From contig NZ_FWXS01000009.1 in the NCBI RefSeq assembly GCF_900176425.1, positions 64,001 to 128,000 of the forward strand: a stretch of 64,000 nt of DNA. Reading direction: 5' to 3'. The notes beneath the pieces are model-generated. The model saw nothing but the letters and a program-made list of their open reading frames with translations. It did not search any database and had not been told where the DNA came from. This DNA is from Moheibacter sediminis (GTDB lineage Bacteria > Bacteroidota > Bacteroidia > Flavobacteriales > Weeksellaceae). Every line of letters starts with the position of its first letter. Position 1 is the stretch's first letter. The translations under genes and the position numbers were made by a program. This document shows positions 41,207 to 49,989 of the stretch, in pieces.

Positions 41207-41680
41207 TTATAAATTAAACGGATTGTTGGTTAGTATATAATTTACGAGATTTAAACTTTGACGCTGATGCCAATTAATAGCAGTAGGTCGATTAGACCCT
41301 CGGCGAGTAATTTTTCCAAGTGGAATTTCTAAAATAAAATCTTTTGGGACAGCAATGTTCATTATTTTAAAAAATTCTCTGCGTGGCCAAAAACCTCCAT
41401 CTCTTACTGATGAAATAAAAATGTCATAATTCCCGTTGCTATCAAAGAAATTCTTAAAATCATTAATAATATCTACAGTATCGGTAGGTGAATTAATAAT
41501 TATTCGAACATTTCTGCCATAACGATTTAATCCTTCCAAAACAATTCGAAAATCTGAAAAAGTTGCTGGATAAGATCCTGCAACAACTTGGTATCCTAGA
41601 TTAATAAGATTATTTGTAAGAAGATAAATCGTCTCACTTTTTCCTACTGATTGTGCTCCTCCAATTAAAAGACATTCCAT
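41207..41680 (-). CDS. small P-loop protein of unknown function
   Basis: 157 residues that I cannot place in a named family. A Walker A loop is clear at the N-terminus (LLIGGAQSVGKSETI, residues 4-18), and a hydrophobic beta strand ending in acid (NYDIFISSVRDGG, about 83-95) could supply Walker B. No signal peptide or HTH is seen. Length and layout suggest a minimal nucleotide-binding ATPase or kinase-like protein. It sits alone between nadA and a secreted deiminase, is AT-richer than they are, and may be a recent arrival. Confidence 0.65.
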   Translation of the reverse strand: MECLLIGGAQSVGKSETIYLLTNNLINLGYQVVAGSYPATFSDFRIVLEGLNRYGRNVRIIINSPTDTVDIINDFKNFFDSNGNYDIFISSVRDGGFWPRREFFKIMNIAVPKDFILEIPLGKITRRGSNRPTAINWHQRQSLNLVNYILTNNPFNL

Positions 41681-41710
41681 TTTACTGTTTTACAATTATT
41701 ATAAAATAAC

Positions 41711-43444
41711 CTACTTCACCACCAACTTCTTCGTCACTTTCCCAAATTCTCCTTCAAAAATTACCAGATAAATTCCGCTCCAAGACGAATTCAAATTCAA
41801 AGTAATCTGACCATTTCCATTGTCTATCTTTTGATTAAATAAATTCTCCCCCAAAACATTGTAAATCGAAACATTTACTTGTCCCGAAATGTTTTTCAAA
41901 TTGAAATGAACTTTGTCTTTTGCAGGATTTGGATAAGGACCCTGGATGTTATTTGCCGCAAATTCTTCCGTTGACATTTGTGTCACATTGAACGTCCAAA
42001 AGCCTTCCGGCGCAGGCAACGGTCTTGAAATTGATTTCCCTGAATTCGCTTCAGCCCAGATGTAATAATTGATTTCTTCCGCATCAGTCGGAATAGTAAG
42101 ATTTGTCGTCCATATATCTCCTGAAGTATTGGTCATCGTTGCTTCCTGAAATACAGTTTCATCTGATTCTTTCCAAAAAACCTTCGCTTCTTCCACACCT
42201 GAAATGTGTTTGATTTGTGCTTCCACAGGAATATTGGAAGTGGTAGTCACATTTCTTAATTTTTCATGTGTAATCCACAACGGATTAGCAACACCAATCG
42301 TATGCGTGATGCAATGAATCGCGCCGCTCAATGCAATCAAATTTTCGGTATTGTCCACATCGATTCCCACAATTTTATATCCAGGCATCAAATCTTCCCA
42401 AATCTGCAATGCTTCCGCATCTACTTCCGGTCGATAAGTAGGCACGAGAATCGTTTTGTTTATGATAACCGCATTTGTGTAAGTTCTGTATGGTGCGCCG
42501 TTATCAGGATGGCTTCCATTCGGACTTGGCGGTGCGGGAATCCAATGAATTTCATAATCATTTCCGAAAGGTGTTTGAAAAGTATTGGTGATGTATTCGA
42601 TATTTTCTTCGATTTGAGGGCCATCTGCTACGCCTTCAGGATATTGACTCACCAAAATCGTTTCTTCATCGAGCAATTTCATGTGCATATCGATATGGTG
42701 AATTCCATCATAAGGCAGCGTTTCCATTTTTCTATATGAATCAATTCCCATATAATTTTTTAGAATTAAATCAATTTGTTCTTCCGATTTAACGCTTACG
42801 CCATAAGGATTTCCAGCAGCATTTTCATCCAGAATTAATTTCGAAGCAAATGCATTTCCCATTCCATCCGACATGAAATTTCCACCTGTATTGACCAAAT
42901 CATTTGGCGAATTATCAGTCACATAAAGCGGTATGTCCAAATAATCTGCATGATAAGAAGGCAATAAATTATCCTGTGGACGAGGACGGTTGTAAATCCA
43001 ATCGACTAAAGCGCGCTCGCCCACATCATTCGTGTAAACCGTGTTTCCGGCATAATCCCGAATCCAAATACTATTGCTTGGTGCATTCAAAAATTCAACA
43101 TTCGTCAAATCGATTCCATTAGAAGTCAAATAATTTTGAACTGAAGTTTGATTTTGTGTAGCAATCAAAACCTTACATTCCTGAATGGCAGCAGCGACAA
43201 TCTGTCTTTGGATATTTTGAAATTCATTTGTCCAGCGAATCACTACATATTCCACCTCTTCCCATTGCGCCGCCGTTCTGACAGGCAATTCAGGAGCGGG
43301 TGTTATTTGCGTTCCTTTGAATTGGAAACTCGTGATCAGACCTTGTTCTTCAGCGGTTAAACCTTTGGGAAGAACTTCTTGTGCGTTTAGATTGGAATTA
43401 ATTATAAATAAGGAAAAAAGAATTCCGAAGTAAAATTTTTTCAT
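41711..43444 (-). CDS. secreted peptidylarginine deiminase-like protein with T9SS sorting domain
   Basis: 577 residues: signal peptide (1-21), deiminase domain (about 45-395), Ig-like domain (about 405-490) and a T9SS C-terminal sorting domain (about 500-577, YPNPAKD and final KKLVVK). This is the domain order of Porphyromonas PPAD. Catalytic residues of the family are visible: Asp130 (WIRD), His250 and Asp252 (HHID), Asn324 (TYTN) and Cys378 (AIHC). Trp127 and the Arg pair at 153 and 155 (NRPRP) match residues that in PPAD bind a peptide's C-terminal arginine. It is more likely a protein or peptide deiminase than a plain agmatine deiminase; activity is untested. Confidence 0.82.
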   Translation of the reverse strand: MKKFYFGILFSLFIINSNLNAQEVLPKGLTAEEQGLITSFQFKGTQITPAPELPVRTAAQWEEVEYVVIRWTNEFQNIQRQIVAAAIQECKVLIATQNQTSVQNYLTSNGIDLTNVEFLNAPSNSIWIRDYAGNTVYTNDVGERALVDWIYNRPRPQDNLLPSYHADYLDIPLYVTDNSPNDLVNTGGNFMSDGMGNAFASKLILDENAAGNPYGVSVKSEEQIDLILKNYMGIDSYRKMETLPYDGIHHIDMHMKLLDEETILVSQYPEGVADGPQIEENIEYITNTFQTPFGNDYEIHWIPAPPSPNGSHPDNGAPYRTYTNAVIINKTILVPTYRPEVDAEALQIWEDLMPGYKIVGIDVDNTENLIALSGAIHCITHTIGVANPLWITHEKLRNVTTTSNIPVEAQIKHISGVEEAKVFWKESDETVFQEATMTNTSGDIWTTNLTIPTDAEEINYYIWAEANSGKSISRPLPAPEGFWTFNVTQMSTEEFAANNIQGPYPNPAKDKVHFNLKNISGQVNVSIYNVLGENLFNQKIDNGNGQITLNLNSSWSGIYLVIFEGEFGKVTKKLVVK

Positions 43445-43506
43445 GTGTGTTGTGAATTAAGTAGCTAATGTAGAAAATATTATGATTGAAAATTATTTTT
43501 AAATGT

Positions 43507-43593
43507 GTCATTGGCTTCGCCGAATCTCCGATTTCTGACGAAGGAAGAATCTAATTCTATTTTTTTAATAGATTTCTAGTACCTCGAAATGAC
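43507..43593. repeat. palindromic intergenic repeat-like element
   Basis: An 87-bp block in the 205-bp spacer before rsmI. It begins GTCATTGGCTTCGCCGAATC and ends in CTCGAAATGAC, so the ends form an imperfect inverted repeat. A second pairing of the type AGAATCTAATTCT and AATAGATTTCT is possible inside. It resembles the GTCATTTCG-type mobile palindromes of Bacteroidetes in degenerate form. Confidence 0.5.
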
Positions 43594-43637
43594 AAGGACT
43601 ATTTTTTAAATTTAAACAAATTATAAATATTTCGAAC

Positions 43638-43645
43638 TAATTTTG
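43638..43645 (+). promoter_or_regulatory. -7 element abutting rsmI
   Basis: TAATTTTG, then 4 nt (CGAG) and the rsmI ATG. No -33 TTTG is at the usual distance. Confidence 0.55.
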
Positions 43646-43649
43646 CGAG

Positions 43650-44321
43650 ATGTCCGGAATACTTTATTTAGTGCCCACACCGATTGGAAATCTGAAAGAC
43701 ATGACTTTCAGAGCGATTGAAACTTTGAATGAATCTGATATAATTCTTGCTGAAGACACACGCAACAGCGGAATTCTTCTGAAACATTACGAAATTTCAA
43801 CACAAATGCGCAGTTATCATGCGCACAATGAACATCAGGTAACCGAAGAAATCATCAAACAATTGAATGAGGGAAAAACCTTTTCTTTGATTACAGATGC
43901 GGGTTCGCCGGGAATTTCAGATCCGGGATTTTTGTTGGTTCGGGCTTGTGTGGAAAATGGAATTGAAGTAATTGCCTTACCGGGCGCGACGGCTTTTGTT
44001 CCGGCTTTGACGGTTTCGGGATTGATTTCAAATGAATTTATTTTTGTAGGTTTTCTTCCGGTAAAAAAAGGCCGCCAATCGAAATTAAATGAATTAAAAG
44101 AAGAAAAACGAACTTTGGTTTTCTACGAATCTCCTCATAAAATCACACGGACTTTAAAGGATTTGGCAGAAATATTCGGCTCCGAAAGAAAAGCAAGCTT
44201 ATCGAGAGAAATCACAAAAAAATTCGAAGAAACGCTTCGCGGAACTTTGTCGGAATTACATAAAATTTCTGAAACCCGAAACTTAAAAGGCGAAATGGTT
44301 TTGGTAGTGGAGGGGAATTAA
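43650..44321 (+). CDS. rsmI: 16S rRNA (cytidine-2'-O)-methyltransferase RsmI
   Basis: SAM-dependent methyltransferase that modifies the 2'-hydroxyl of C1402 in 16S rRNA. Family motifs: LYLVPTPIGNLKDMTFRA at residues 5-22, AEDTRNSG near 36, ITDAGSPGISDPG near 81 and FYESPHK near 155. At 223 residues it lacks the C-terminal extension of the E. coli protein (286 residues), as is common in Bacteroidetes. Its 3' end overlaps the convergent recJ gene by 4 nt. Confidence 0.96.
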   Translation: MSGILYLVPTPIGNLKDMTFRAIETLNESDIILAEDTRNSGILLKHYEISTQMRSYHAHNEHQVTEEIIKQLNEGKTFSLITDAGSPGISDPGFLLVRACVENGIEVIALPGATAFVPALTVSGLISNEFIFVGFLPVKKGRQSKLNELKEEKRTLVFYESPHKITRTLKDLAEIFGSERKASLSREITKKFEETLRGTLSELHKISETRNLKGEMVLVVEGN

Positions 44322-46021
44322 TCCCTAAACCGAACATCCCTGATGTTCAACTGTAAATAATTAACTCCTTTCCAGTGATTTTCTTCGATGGAATAAATCG
44401 CATCGAATTTCCGGTATTCAAAGTCATGTTTCAGATTCCCCATGCCAAATGCAACAGCAGATAGCTCTGACTTTGAAGATTCATCATAAAGAGAAATTCT
44501 CAAATGCTCACCCTCTTTTCCCATTTCTTTTATTTTTCCACCGATGAGGTTTTTGGTCAGAAATAAAGGCGTCATATTTTCCGGTCCGAAAGGTGCAAAT
44601 TGTTTCAACAATCTTCGGAATCGGTCATCAATTTCAGAAAATTGAATTTCAGCATCGATTTCTATGCTCGGTTTGCGTTGATTTGGTTTGATTTTTTCTT
44701 TGACCAATTCTTCAAATCTTGCTTTGAGCAAAGGAAAATTTTCTTTTTTGAGAGAAAGCCCCGCTGCAAATTTATGTCCGCCATATTTAGTCAATAAATC
44801 TGAACATCCATCTACGATTTCATACAAATCAAAATCTTTGACCGAGCGTGCCGAACCCGTGATTTCTTCGTCATTTCCATCGGTCAAAACTAAAGTAGGA
44901 CGGTAATAACTGTCTGTCAATCTTGATGCTACAATCCCCAAGACTCCTTTGTGCCAGTTTGGATTGTAAACTACCGTGGAGAAATTTTCTTCTTCTTGAT
45001 TATCTTTGATTTGTTGAATGGCTTCTAGTGTAACGTTGCCATCTTTTTCTTTTCGGGCATCATTAAGAGTAGAAATATCCGAAGCAAATTGTTTGATTTT
45101 TTCAGGATTTTGAGAAATTAACAATTCAACAGATTGTGAAGCATGTTCCAATCTTCCTGTAGCATTAATTTTAGGCGCAATTGAAAATACGATGGAAGAA
45201 ATATCAGCTCGTTTTCTCTGCTCTTCTCCCACCAAACTTGCCAATCCGATTCGTGGTAAGGTTCTCAATTTTTCCAATCCGAAATGAGCTAAAGTCCTGT
45301 TTTCATCGATGATGGGGACGATGTCTGCTGCAATGCTGACAACCGCCAAATCAAGGTATTCAAAAACAATTTCTTTTTCGATGTTTAATTTTTCGGCTAA
45401 AGCCTGAATTAATTTAAATCCAACTCCACAGCCACTTAATTCTTTAAAAGGATAATTACAATCAATCCTTTTCGGATCTAAAACCGCAACTGCATCCGGT
45501 AAAATCTCTCCGGCCAAATGGTGGTCGCAAATGATAAAATCTATATTTTTTCCATTGGCATAATCAACTTTGTCAATTGCTTTAATTCCACAATCCAATG
45601 CAATAATTAAGGAAAAATTATTGTCGTCCGCATAATCAATTCCCTGATTTGAAATTCCGTAGCCTTCACTGTATCTGTCTGGAATGTAATACGAAACATT
45701 GTCGTAAACTGATTTCAGGAAGTCGTACATCATCGCAACAGCAGTGGTTCCATCTACATCATAATCGCCATAAACCATGATGTTTTCTTGGGAATCAATT
45801 GCTTTGAGAGTTCTTTCCACGGCTTTGTCCATATCTTTCATCAGATAAGGATCATAAAGATTTTCAAGGCTGGGACGAAAGAAATTTTTGGCTTTTTCAA
45901 ACGTATTGACTCCTCTCTCCGCCAAAATCGTAGCCAAGGGGTACGGCAAAGTGACTTCTTTCATGAGCAAGTCAACGAAAGATGAATCAGGTTTAGGTTT
46001 TAAAACCCATAGGTTTTTCAT
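44318..46021 (-). CDS. recJ: single-stranded-DNA exonuclease RecJ
   Basis: 567-residue DHH-family 5'-3' exonuclease used in recombination and mismatch repair. Visible motifs are DYDVDGTTAVAMM near 82 (motif I), IICDHHLAG near 160 (DHH motif) and GHKFAAGLSL near 415 (DHHA1), followed by the OB-fold region. Length and order match typical RecJ. The sequence TAAATTTA, one mismatch from TAnnTTTG, ends 4 nt before its ATG. Confidence 0.96.
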   Translation of the reverse strand: MKNLWVLKPKPDSSFVDLLMKEVTLPYPLATILAERGVNTFEKAKNFFRPSLENLYDPYLMKDMDKAVERTLKAIDSQENIMVYGDYDVDGTTAVAMMYDFLKSVYDNVSYYIPDRYSEGYGISNQGIDYADDNNFSLIIALDCGIKAIDKVDYANGKNIDFIICDHHLAGEILPDAVAVLDPKRIDCNYPFKELSGCGVGFKLIQALAEKLNIEKEIVFEYLDLAVVSIAADIVPIIDENRTLAHFGLEKLRTLPRIGLASLVGEEQRKRADISSIVFSIAPKINATGRLEHASQSVELLISQNPEKIKQFASDISTLNDARKEKDGNVTLEAIQQIKDNQEEENFSTVVYNPNWHKGVLGIVASRLTDSYYRPTLVLTDGNDEEITGSARSVKDFDLYEIVDGCSDLLTKYGGHKFAAGLSLKKENFPLLKARFEELVKEKIKPNQRKPSIEIDAEIQFSEIDDRFRRLLKQFAPFGPENMTPLFLTKNLIGGKIKEMGKEGEHLRISLYDESSKSELSAVAFGMGNLKHDFEYRKFDAIYSIEENHWKGVNYLQLNIRDVRFRD

Positions 46022-46071
46022 CGCCTAAATTTATAAATATTCAGCTACAACCCCAATTAAATCAGATAAAA

Positions 46072-46818
46072 TTATTTTTTATTGACTTCCTTCACGTACT
46101 TTTCAAGTGCCATGGTCATAGAAGGCGTTTCCGGAGTTGGAACCTCTATGTCTATTCTTAAACCTAATTCCTTAGCGGCTTGTACTGTTGTTTTTCCAAA
46201 TACGGCAATACGTGTATTGTCTTGTTTGAACGTCGGGAAGTTTTCAAATAAAGATTTAATTCCAGACGGTGTAAAGAAAACTAAAATGTCATATTTAACT
46301 TCTGTCAAATCAGACAAATCACTTGAAACTGTACGGCAAAGAATTCCTCTTTCCCAGTTCAGATTCATCTCATTTAAAAATTCTGGAACATCCGGATTTA
46401 AAACATCAGAGGAAGGAAGTAAGAACTTCTCATCTTTATGCTTTTTCAAATAAGGAGCCAAATCATTGATATCTTTTTCTCCGATGTATATTTTTCTTTT
46501 TCGGTAAACGATGTATTTCTGAAGATAAAAGGCTATTGCCTCTGATTGACAAAAATATTTCATGTCATCAGGCACCTGAAATCTCATTTCTTCTGCCAAT
46601 CTAAAATAATGGTCAATCACATTTCTACTGGTAAAAATGACAGCGGTATATTTAGAAAAGTCAACTTTCTGAGACCTTACATCGCGTGCATCAACGCCTT
46701 CAACTTTGATAAAAGAACGAAAATCAACTTTGATTTTAGTTCTTTTGCTCAATTCATGGTAAGGAGAAGAGTCAGTTGTAGGCTGGGGTTGGGAAACAAG
46801 GATGGATTTTACTTTCAT
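46072..46818 (-). CDS. hemD: uroporphyrinogen-III synthase
   Basis: 248-residue HemD-fold protein that would cyclise hydroxymethylbilane in haem synthesis. HemD is poorly conserved in sequence; support comes from the two-domain pattern (KVKSILVSQP at the start, AVIFTSRNVIDHYF near 65, DILVFFTPSGIKSL near 180, RIAVFGKTTVQAAKELG near 204) and from the DUF4271 neighbour, a pairing usual in Flavobacteriia. The start at 46818 (MKVKSILV) is preferred over an ATG three codons earlier. Confidence 0.85.
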   Translation of the reverse strand: MKVKSILVSQPQPTTDSSPYHELSKRTKIKVDFRSFIKVEGVDARDVRSQKVDFSKYTAVIFTSRNVIDHYFRLAEEMRFQVPDDMKYFCQSEAIAFYLQKYIVYRKRKIYIGEKDINDLAPYLKKHKDEKFLLPSSDVLNPDVPEFLNEMNLNWERGILCRTVSSDLSDLTEVKYDILVFFTPSGIKSLFENFPTFKQDNTRIAVFGKTTVQAAKELGLRIDIEVPTPETPSMTMALEKYVKEVNKK

Positions 46819-46831
46819 TTTAGTCATTTAA

Positions 46832-47488
46832 TTACCAAATGGTTAGAAATTTATACAATACTAATAAGGGTAAAATTTCAAGTGCACAAAGATACAAAAT
46901 ATTATAATACCAATTCTTGCTAATTTGTTCCTGCTGATTTTTGGTTCTGTAAACGAACTGCCAGGCTCTTACAATTATCAGAATGCTGATGCAGGCAATA
47001 AAAATTGGTAATTTGGGTAAATTTGAAAAATAAAAAATCAGAACCGATAACCATAAAACCGCTACAGAATAAAATCTGTAATAGCTCGAAACCCGGAAAT
47101 TAAATGTGTTATTGTGTGTAACTTTGAAGGCATAGGCACCCAATAAAGCAAAAAAAAATTTAAGCCAAAAAAATAAAATCAAAGCCAAACCTACCATCAA
47201 TGCTTTGGTGATGGGCAGATAAAATATATAGTCATAATCCTGCGTCAGATAAGGAACACAAAGACTTCCCAACAAAATTGCAAATAAAAATTGATTAATC
47301 AACGAAAAAATCTGCTGATTGTCATTCACATCTACAAATTGTTCCAAATTGCCTATTGCATAAAAATGGTTGGTAAAAAGTACTTTGCTGATGACCAATA
47401 CAAGCATAGTCAAAACCAAAACACCAATTACCCAATTGAGGTTTTCTATTGGTCGTTCCGTAAAAATTGTTGTAGTTAAAACAATCAT
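46832..47488 (-). CDS. DUF4271 membrane protein
   Basis: 218-residue protein with about six hydrophobic segments, matching the DUF4271 family of Bacteroidetes that sits next to hemD. The function is not known. The ATG at 47488 (MIVLTTTIF) is chosen because a TATTTTTG -7 element lies 8 nt upstream; a longer frame from 47539 would place that element inside the gene. hemD starts 13 nt downstream, so the two are co-transcribed. Confidence 0.85.
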   Translation of the reverse strand: MIVLTTTIFTERPIENLNWVIGVLVLTMLVLVISKVLFTNHFYAIGNLEQFVDVNDNQQIFSLINQFLFAILLGSLCVPYLTQDYDYIFYLPITKALMVGLALILFFWLKFFFALLGAYAFKVTHNNTFNFRVSSYYRFYSVAVLWLSVLIFYFSNLPKLPIFIACISILIIVRAWQFVYRTKNQQEQISKNWYYNILYLCALEILPLLVLYKFLTIW

Positions 47489-47496
47489 AATCTTTG

Positions 47497-47504
47497 CAAA
47501 AATA
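47497..47504 (-). promoter_or_regulatory. -7 element of the DUF4271-hemD pair
   Basis: TATTTTTG on the minus strand, 8 nt before the ATG at 47488, giving at most a very short leader. No clear -33 element. Confidence 0.45.
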
Positions 47505-47555
47505 CAAAAGTGCAGTATAGGAATGATTATATTAGCCACTTAATTTAGAAGCCCG

Positions 47556-48275
47556 ATGTCTGAGCGTTTGGTCATCATCCCAACTTACAACGAGTTGGAA
47601 AACGTAGAAAATATAATCCGCAAAGTTTTTGCACTCCCCGCTGACTTTCACATTTTGATTGTGGATGACAGTTCCCCTGACGGAACGGGTTTTATAGTGA
47701 GAGAATTACAAAAAGAATTTCCAAAATTATTTTTAGAAACCCGAATTGAAAAAGATGGATTGGGGAAAGCTTATACACATGGTTTCAAATGGGCTTTAGA
47801 CAGAAGCTATCAGTACATTTTTGAAATGGATGCAGACTTGTCACACAACCCCGAAGACCTTCCCAAATTATTACAAGCTTTAGAAAACGGAAATGACGTT
47901 TCCGTAGGTTCACGTTATTCACATGGTGTAAATGTGGTCAATTGGCCCATGACAAGAGTTTTGCTTTCATTCATCGCTTCGAAATATGCACGTTTTGTTA
48001 CGGGACTTCCGGTAAATGATGCCACGGCAGGATTTGTAGGTTACAAACGAATTGTTTTGGAAAAATTGGATTTAAATCGTATAAAATTCAAAGGGTATGG
48101 ATTTCAAATTGAAATGAAATACAAATCTTGGAAGAAAGGCTTTAAAATTATTGAAGTTCCGATTATCTTTACAAACCGCGTTGCGGGCGAATCTAAAATC
48201 AGTGCCAACATAATGGGAGAAGCCGTTTTTGGAATTCTTATGTTGCGAATTCGAAGTATATTTGGAACCTTATGA
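47556..48275 (+). CDS. polyprenol-phosphate mannosyltransferase (GT2)
   Basis: 239-residue GT-A glycosyltransferase of the dolichyl/polyprenyl-phosphate mannose synthase type. IPTYNELENVENI is at 8-20, VDDSSPDGTG near 37 and the metal-binding EMDADLSHNPEDLP near 92. No C-terminal membrane segments are present, as in the soluble single-domain enzymes. It would make polyprenyl-phosphate-mannose for protein or envelope glycosylation; the sugar is inferred from the family. A 4-nt ATGA overlap links it to the next gene. Confidence 0.93.
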   Translation: MSERLVIIPTYNELENVENIIRKVFALPADFHILIVDDSSPDGTGFIVRELQKEFPKLFLETRIEKDGLGKAYTHGFKWALDRSYQYIFEMDADLSHNPEDLPKLLQALENGNDVSVGSRYSHGVNVVNWPMTRVLLSFIASKYARFVTGLPVNDATAGFVGYKRIVLEKLDLNRIKFKGYGFQIEMKYKSWKKGFKIIEVPIIFTNRVAGESKISANIMGEAVFGILMLRIRSIFGTL

Positions 48276-48655
48276 GAAATTTCTTTTTTCTTTTTTCTGT
48301 AATTTTTCTCTTTTCCTGCAGCCATATTGTAGAGAAACCCAAAAATCTCGTGAGCGAAGAAAAGATGACTGAGATTCTGATTGACATTTACCTTCATCAG
48401 CAATCTTCTTACTTGGCTGAAATAGGAAGTAAACCTTTGGATTATGCTAAAATAAATGCGCATTTGCTCAAACAACACAGCGTGAAAATCCAAGACTTCG
48501 AAAAGAGTTATGAATACTACGTCCTCAATCCGGATATATATGAGCCGATGCTGGTTGAAATCAGAAATCGATTGGAAAGCCGCCTACCTGAAGAAGAACG
48601 TATCAGAAAGGAAAACCTGAGGAAAGAAGCAGAGAAAGCTGCTGAGGAGAATTAG
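48272..48655 (+). CDS. DUF4296 lipoprotein
   Basis: 127-residue lipoprotein (lipobox FLFSC). The segment LVSEEKMTEILIDIYLHQQS followed by FEKSYEYYVLNPD is the DUF4296 signature, and the tail is a charged Glu/Arg-rich helix. The function is unknown. The family is restricted to Bacteroidetes and often neighbours the GT2 gene, as here with an ATGA overlap. Confidence 0.88.
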   Translation: MRNFFFLFSVIFLFSCSHIVEKPKNLVSEEKMTEILIDIYLHQQSSYLAEIGSKPLDYAKINAHLLKQHSVKIQDFEKSYEYYVLNPDIYEPMLVEIRNRLESRLPEEERIRKENLRKEAEKAAEEN

Positions 48656-48723
48656 TTCTGATTCATTCCTGAAAAATTTAATTTCATATTGAATAAATTC
48701 AGCAATTTAACAAAGCTTGTAGC

Positions 48724-48731
48724 TAACTTTG
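48724..48731 (+). promoter_or_regulatory. -7 element abutting umuC
   Basis: TAACTTTG, 4 nt (TGAA), then the umuC ATG. I see no obvious SOS-type dyad around it. Confidence 0.5.
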
Positions 48732-48735
48732 TGAA

Positions 48736-49989
48736 ATGTATGCTTTGGTAGATTGTAATAATTTTTACGCTTCTTGTGAAAGGGTGTTCAATCCTTTGCT
48801 GGAAGGAGAGCCTGTGGCAATTTTGTCCAATAATGACGGCTGTGTAATTTCCCGAAGTGACGAAGCAAAACCTTTTGTTCCGATGGCAGCTCCCGCTTAT
48901 AAATATGAGGAAGAATTCAAAAAAAACAATATCCATGTTTTTTCCTCCAACTATCCCTTGTATGGAAGCATGAGTAACCGCGTGATGAACATCCTCAATA
49001 CTTTTACGCCTGATTTAGAGATATATTCCATAGATGAAGCATTTCTTCATTTTAAAGGGTTTGAAGATTGTGATTTTTATTCTTCAGGAATTGAAATGCG
49101 CGAAAAAGTTAAAAAATATACAGGAATGCCCATCAGCGTAGGGTTTGCGCCGACAAAAGCATTGAGTAAAGTTGCGAATAAAATCGCCCGTAAATTTCCT
49201 GAGAAAACATCCGGTTGCTATGTAATTGACTCTGAAGAAAAAAGAATCAAAGCTTTGAAATGGATTAAAATTGAAGACGTCTGGGGAATTGGACGGCAGA
49301 TTTCTAAAAAATTAATTTATAAAGGAATTAATAATGCATATGAATTTACACAATTACCGGATGATTTTGTGCGCCGAGAGTTTTCAATCGTTGCCCTGCG
49401 TCTAAAACAGGAGCTGCAAGGAACCTCAACTTTGACTTTGGATGAAATTTCCCAGAAAAAAAGCATCGCGACTACGCGTACTTTTGAGCGAAGCGTGAAA
49501 GATTTTCAAGATGTGAAAGAACGAATTTCTACTTTTTCTTCATCATGTGGAGAGAAATTGAGAAAACAAAGATCCTATTGCAACGCCATCATGGTTTTCA
49601 TCAAAACCAATACCCACAAAAAGGACCAAAATCAATATAGAAACGGAATCGTCGTCTCTCTGCCTTACCCGACAAACTCAGATATTACTTTGTCACAATA
49701 CGCCAACATTGCACTCCAATCGATTTTTCAAGAAGGTTACCGCTACAAAAAAGCGGGTGTTGTCGTTTTAGATTTGGTGCCGCAGGAAGATTTTCAGTTA
49801 AATCTTTTTGTAAATGAAGATGCAAGACATTTCAAGCTGATGAAAACCATGGATAAATTAAACCGAAAAATGGGCGAGAAAAAAGTAAAATTGGGCTCAC
49901 AGGATTTGAAAAAAACATGGAAGATGAAACAAGACCGCCTCTCGCCTAAATATACAACCAATTGGAACCAGTTATTAGAAGTTTTATGA
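48736..49989 (+). CDS. umuC: Y-family DNA polymerase UmuC
   Basis: 417-residue catalytic subunit of translesion polymerase V. The first catalytic Asp is in YALVDCNNFYASCERVF (residues 3-19), followed by LSNNDGCVISRS. The Asp-Glu pair is in YSIDEAFLHF near 98-104. The little-finger region and C-terminal UmuC-type domain (QEDFQLNLF near 355) are complete, so it is not DinB. It is the first gene of a three-gene unit; its stop overlaps the ATG of the TPR gene as ATGA. Confidence 0.95.
   Translation: MYALVDCNNFYASCERVFNPLLEGEPVAILSNNDGCVISRSDEAKPFVPMAAPAYKYEEEFKKNNIHVFSSNYPLYGSMSNRVMNILNTFTPDLEIYSIDEAFLHFKGFEDCDFYSSGIEMREKVKKYTGMPISVGFAPTKALSKVANKIARKFPEKTSGCYVIDSEEKRIKALKWIKIEDVWGIGRQISKKLIYKGINNAYEFTQLPDDFVRREFSIVALRLKQELQGTSTLTLDEISQKKSIATTRTFERSVKDFQDVKERISTFSSSCGEKLRKQRSYCNAIMVFIKTNTHKKDQNQYRNGIVVSLPYPTNSDITLSQYANIALQSIFQEGYRYKKAGVVVLDLVPQEDFQLNLFVNEDARHFKLMKTMDKLNRKMGEKKVKLGSQDLKKTWKMKQDRLSPKYTTNWNQLLEVL

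Noticed and set aside
42266-42739. 157-codon open frame antisense to the deiminase gene
   Set aside because: A mirror of the real coding frame with no signal, motif or promoter.
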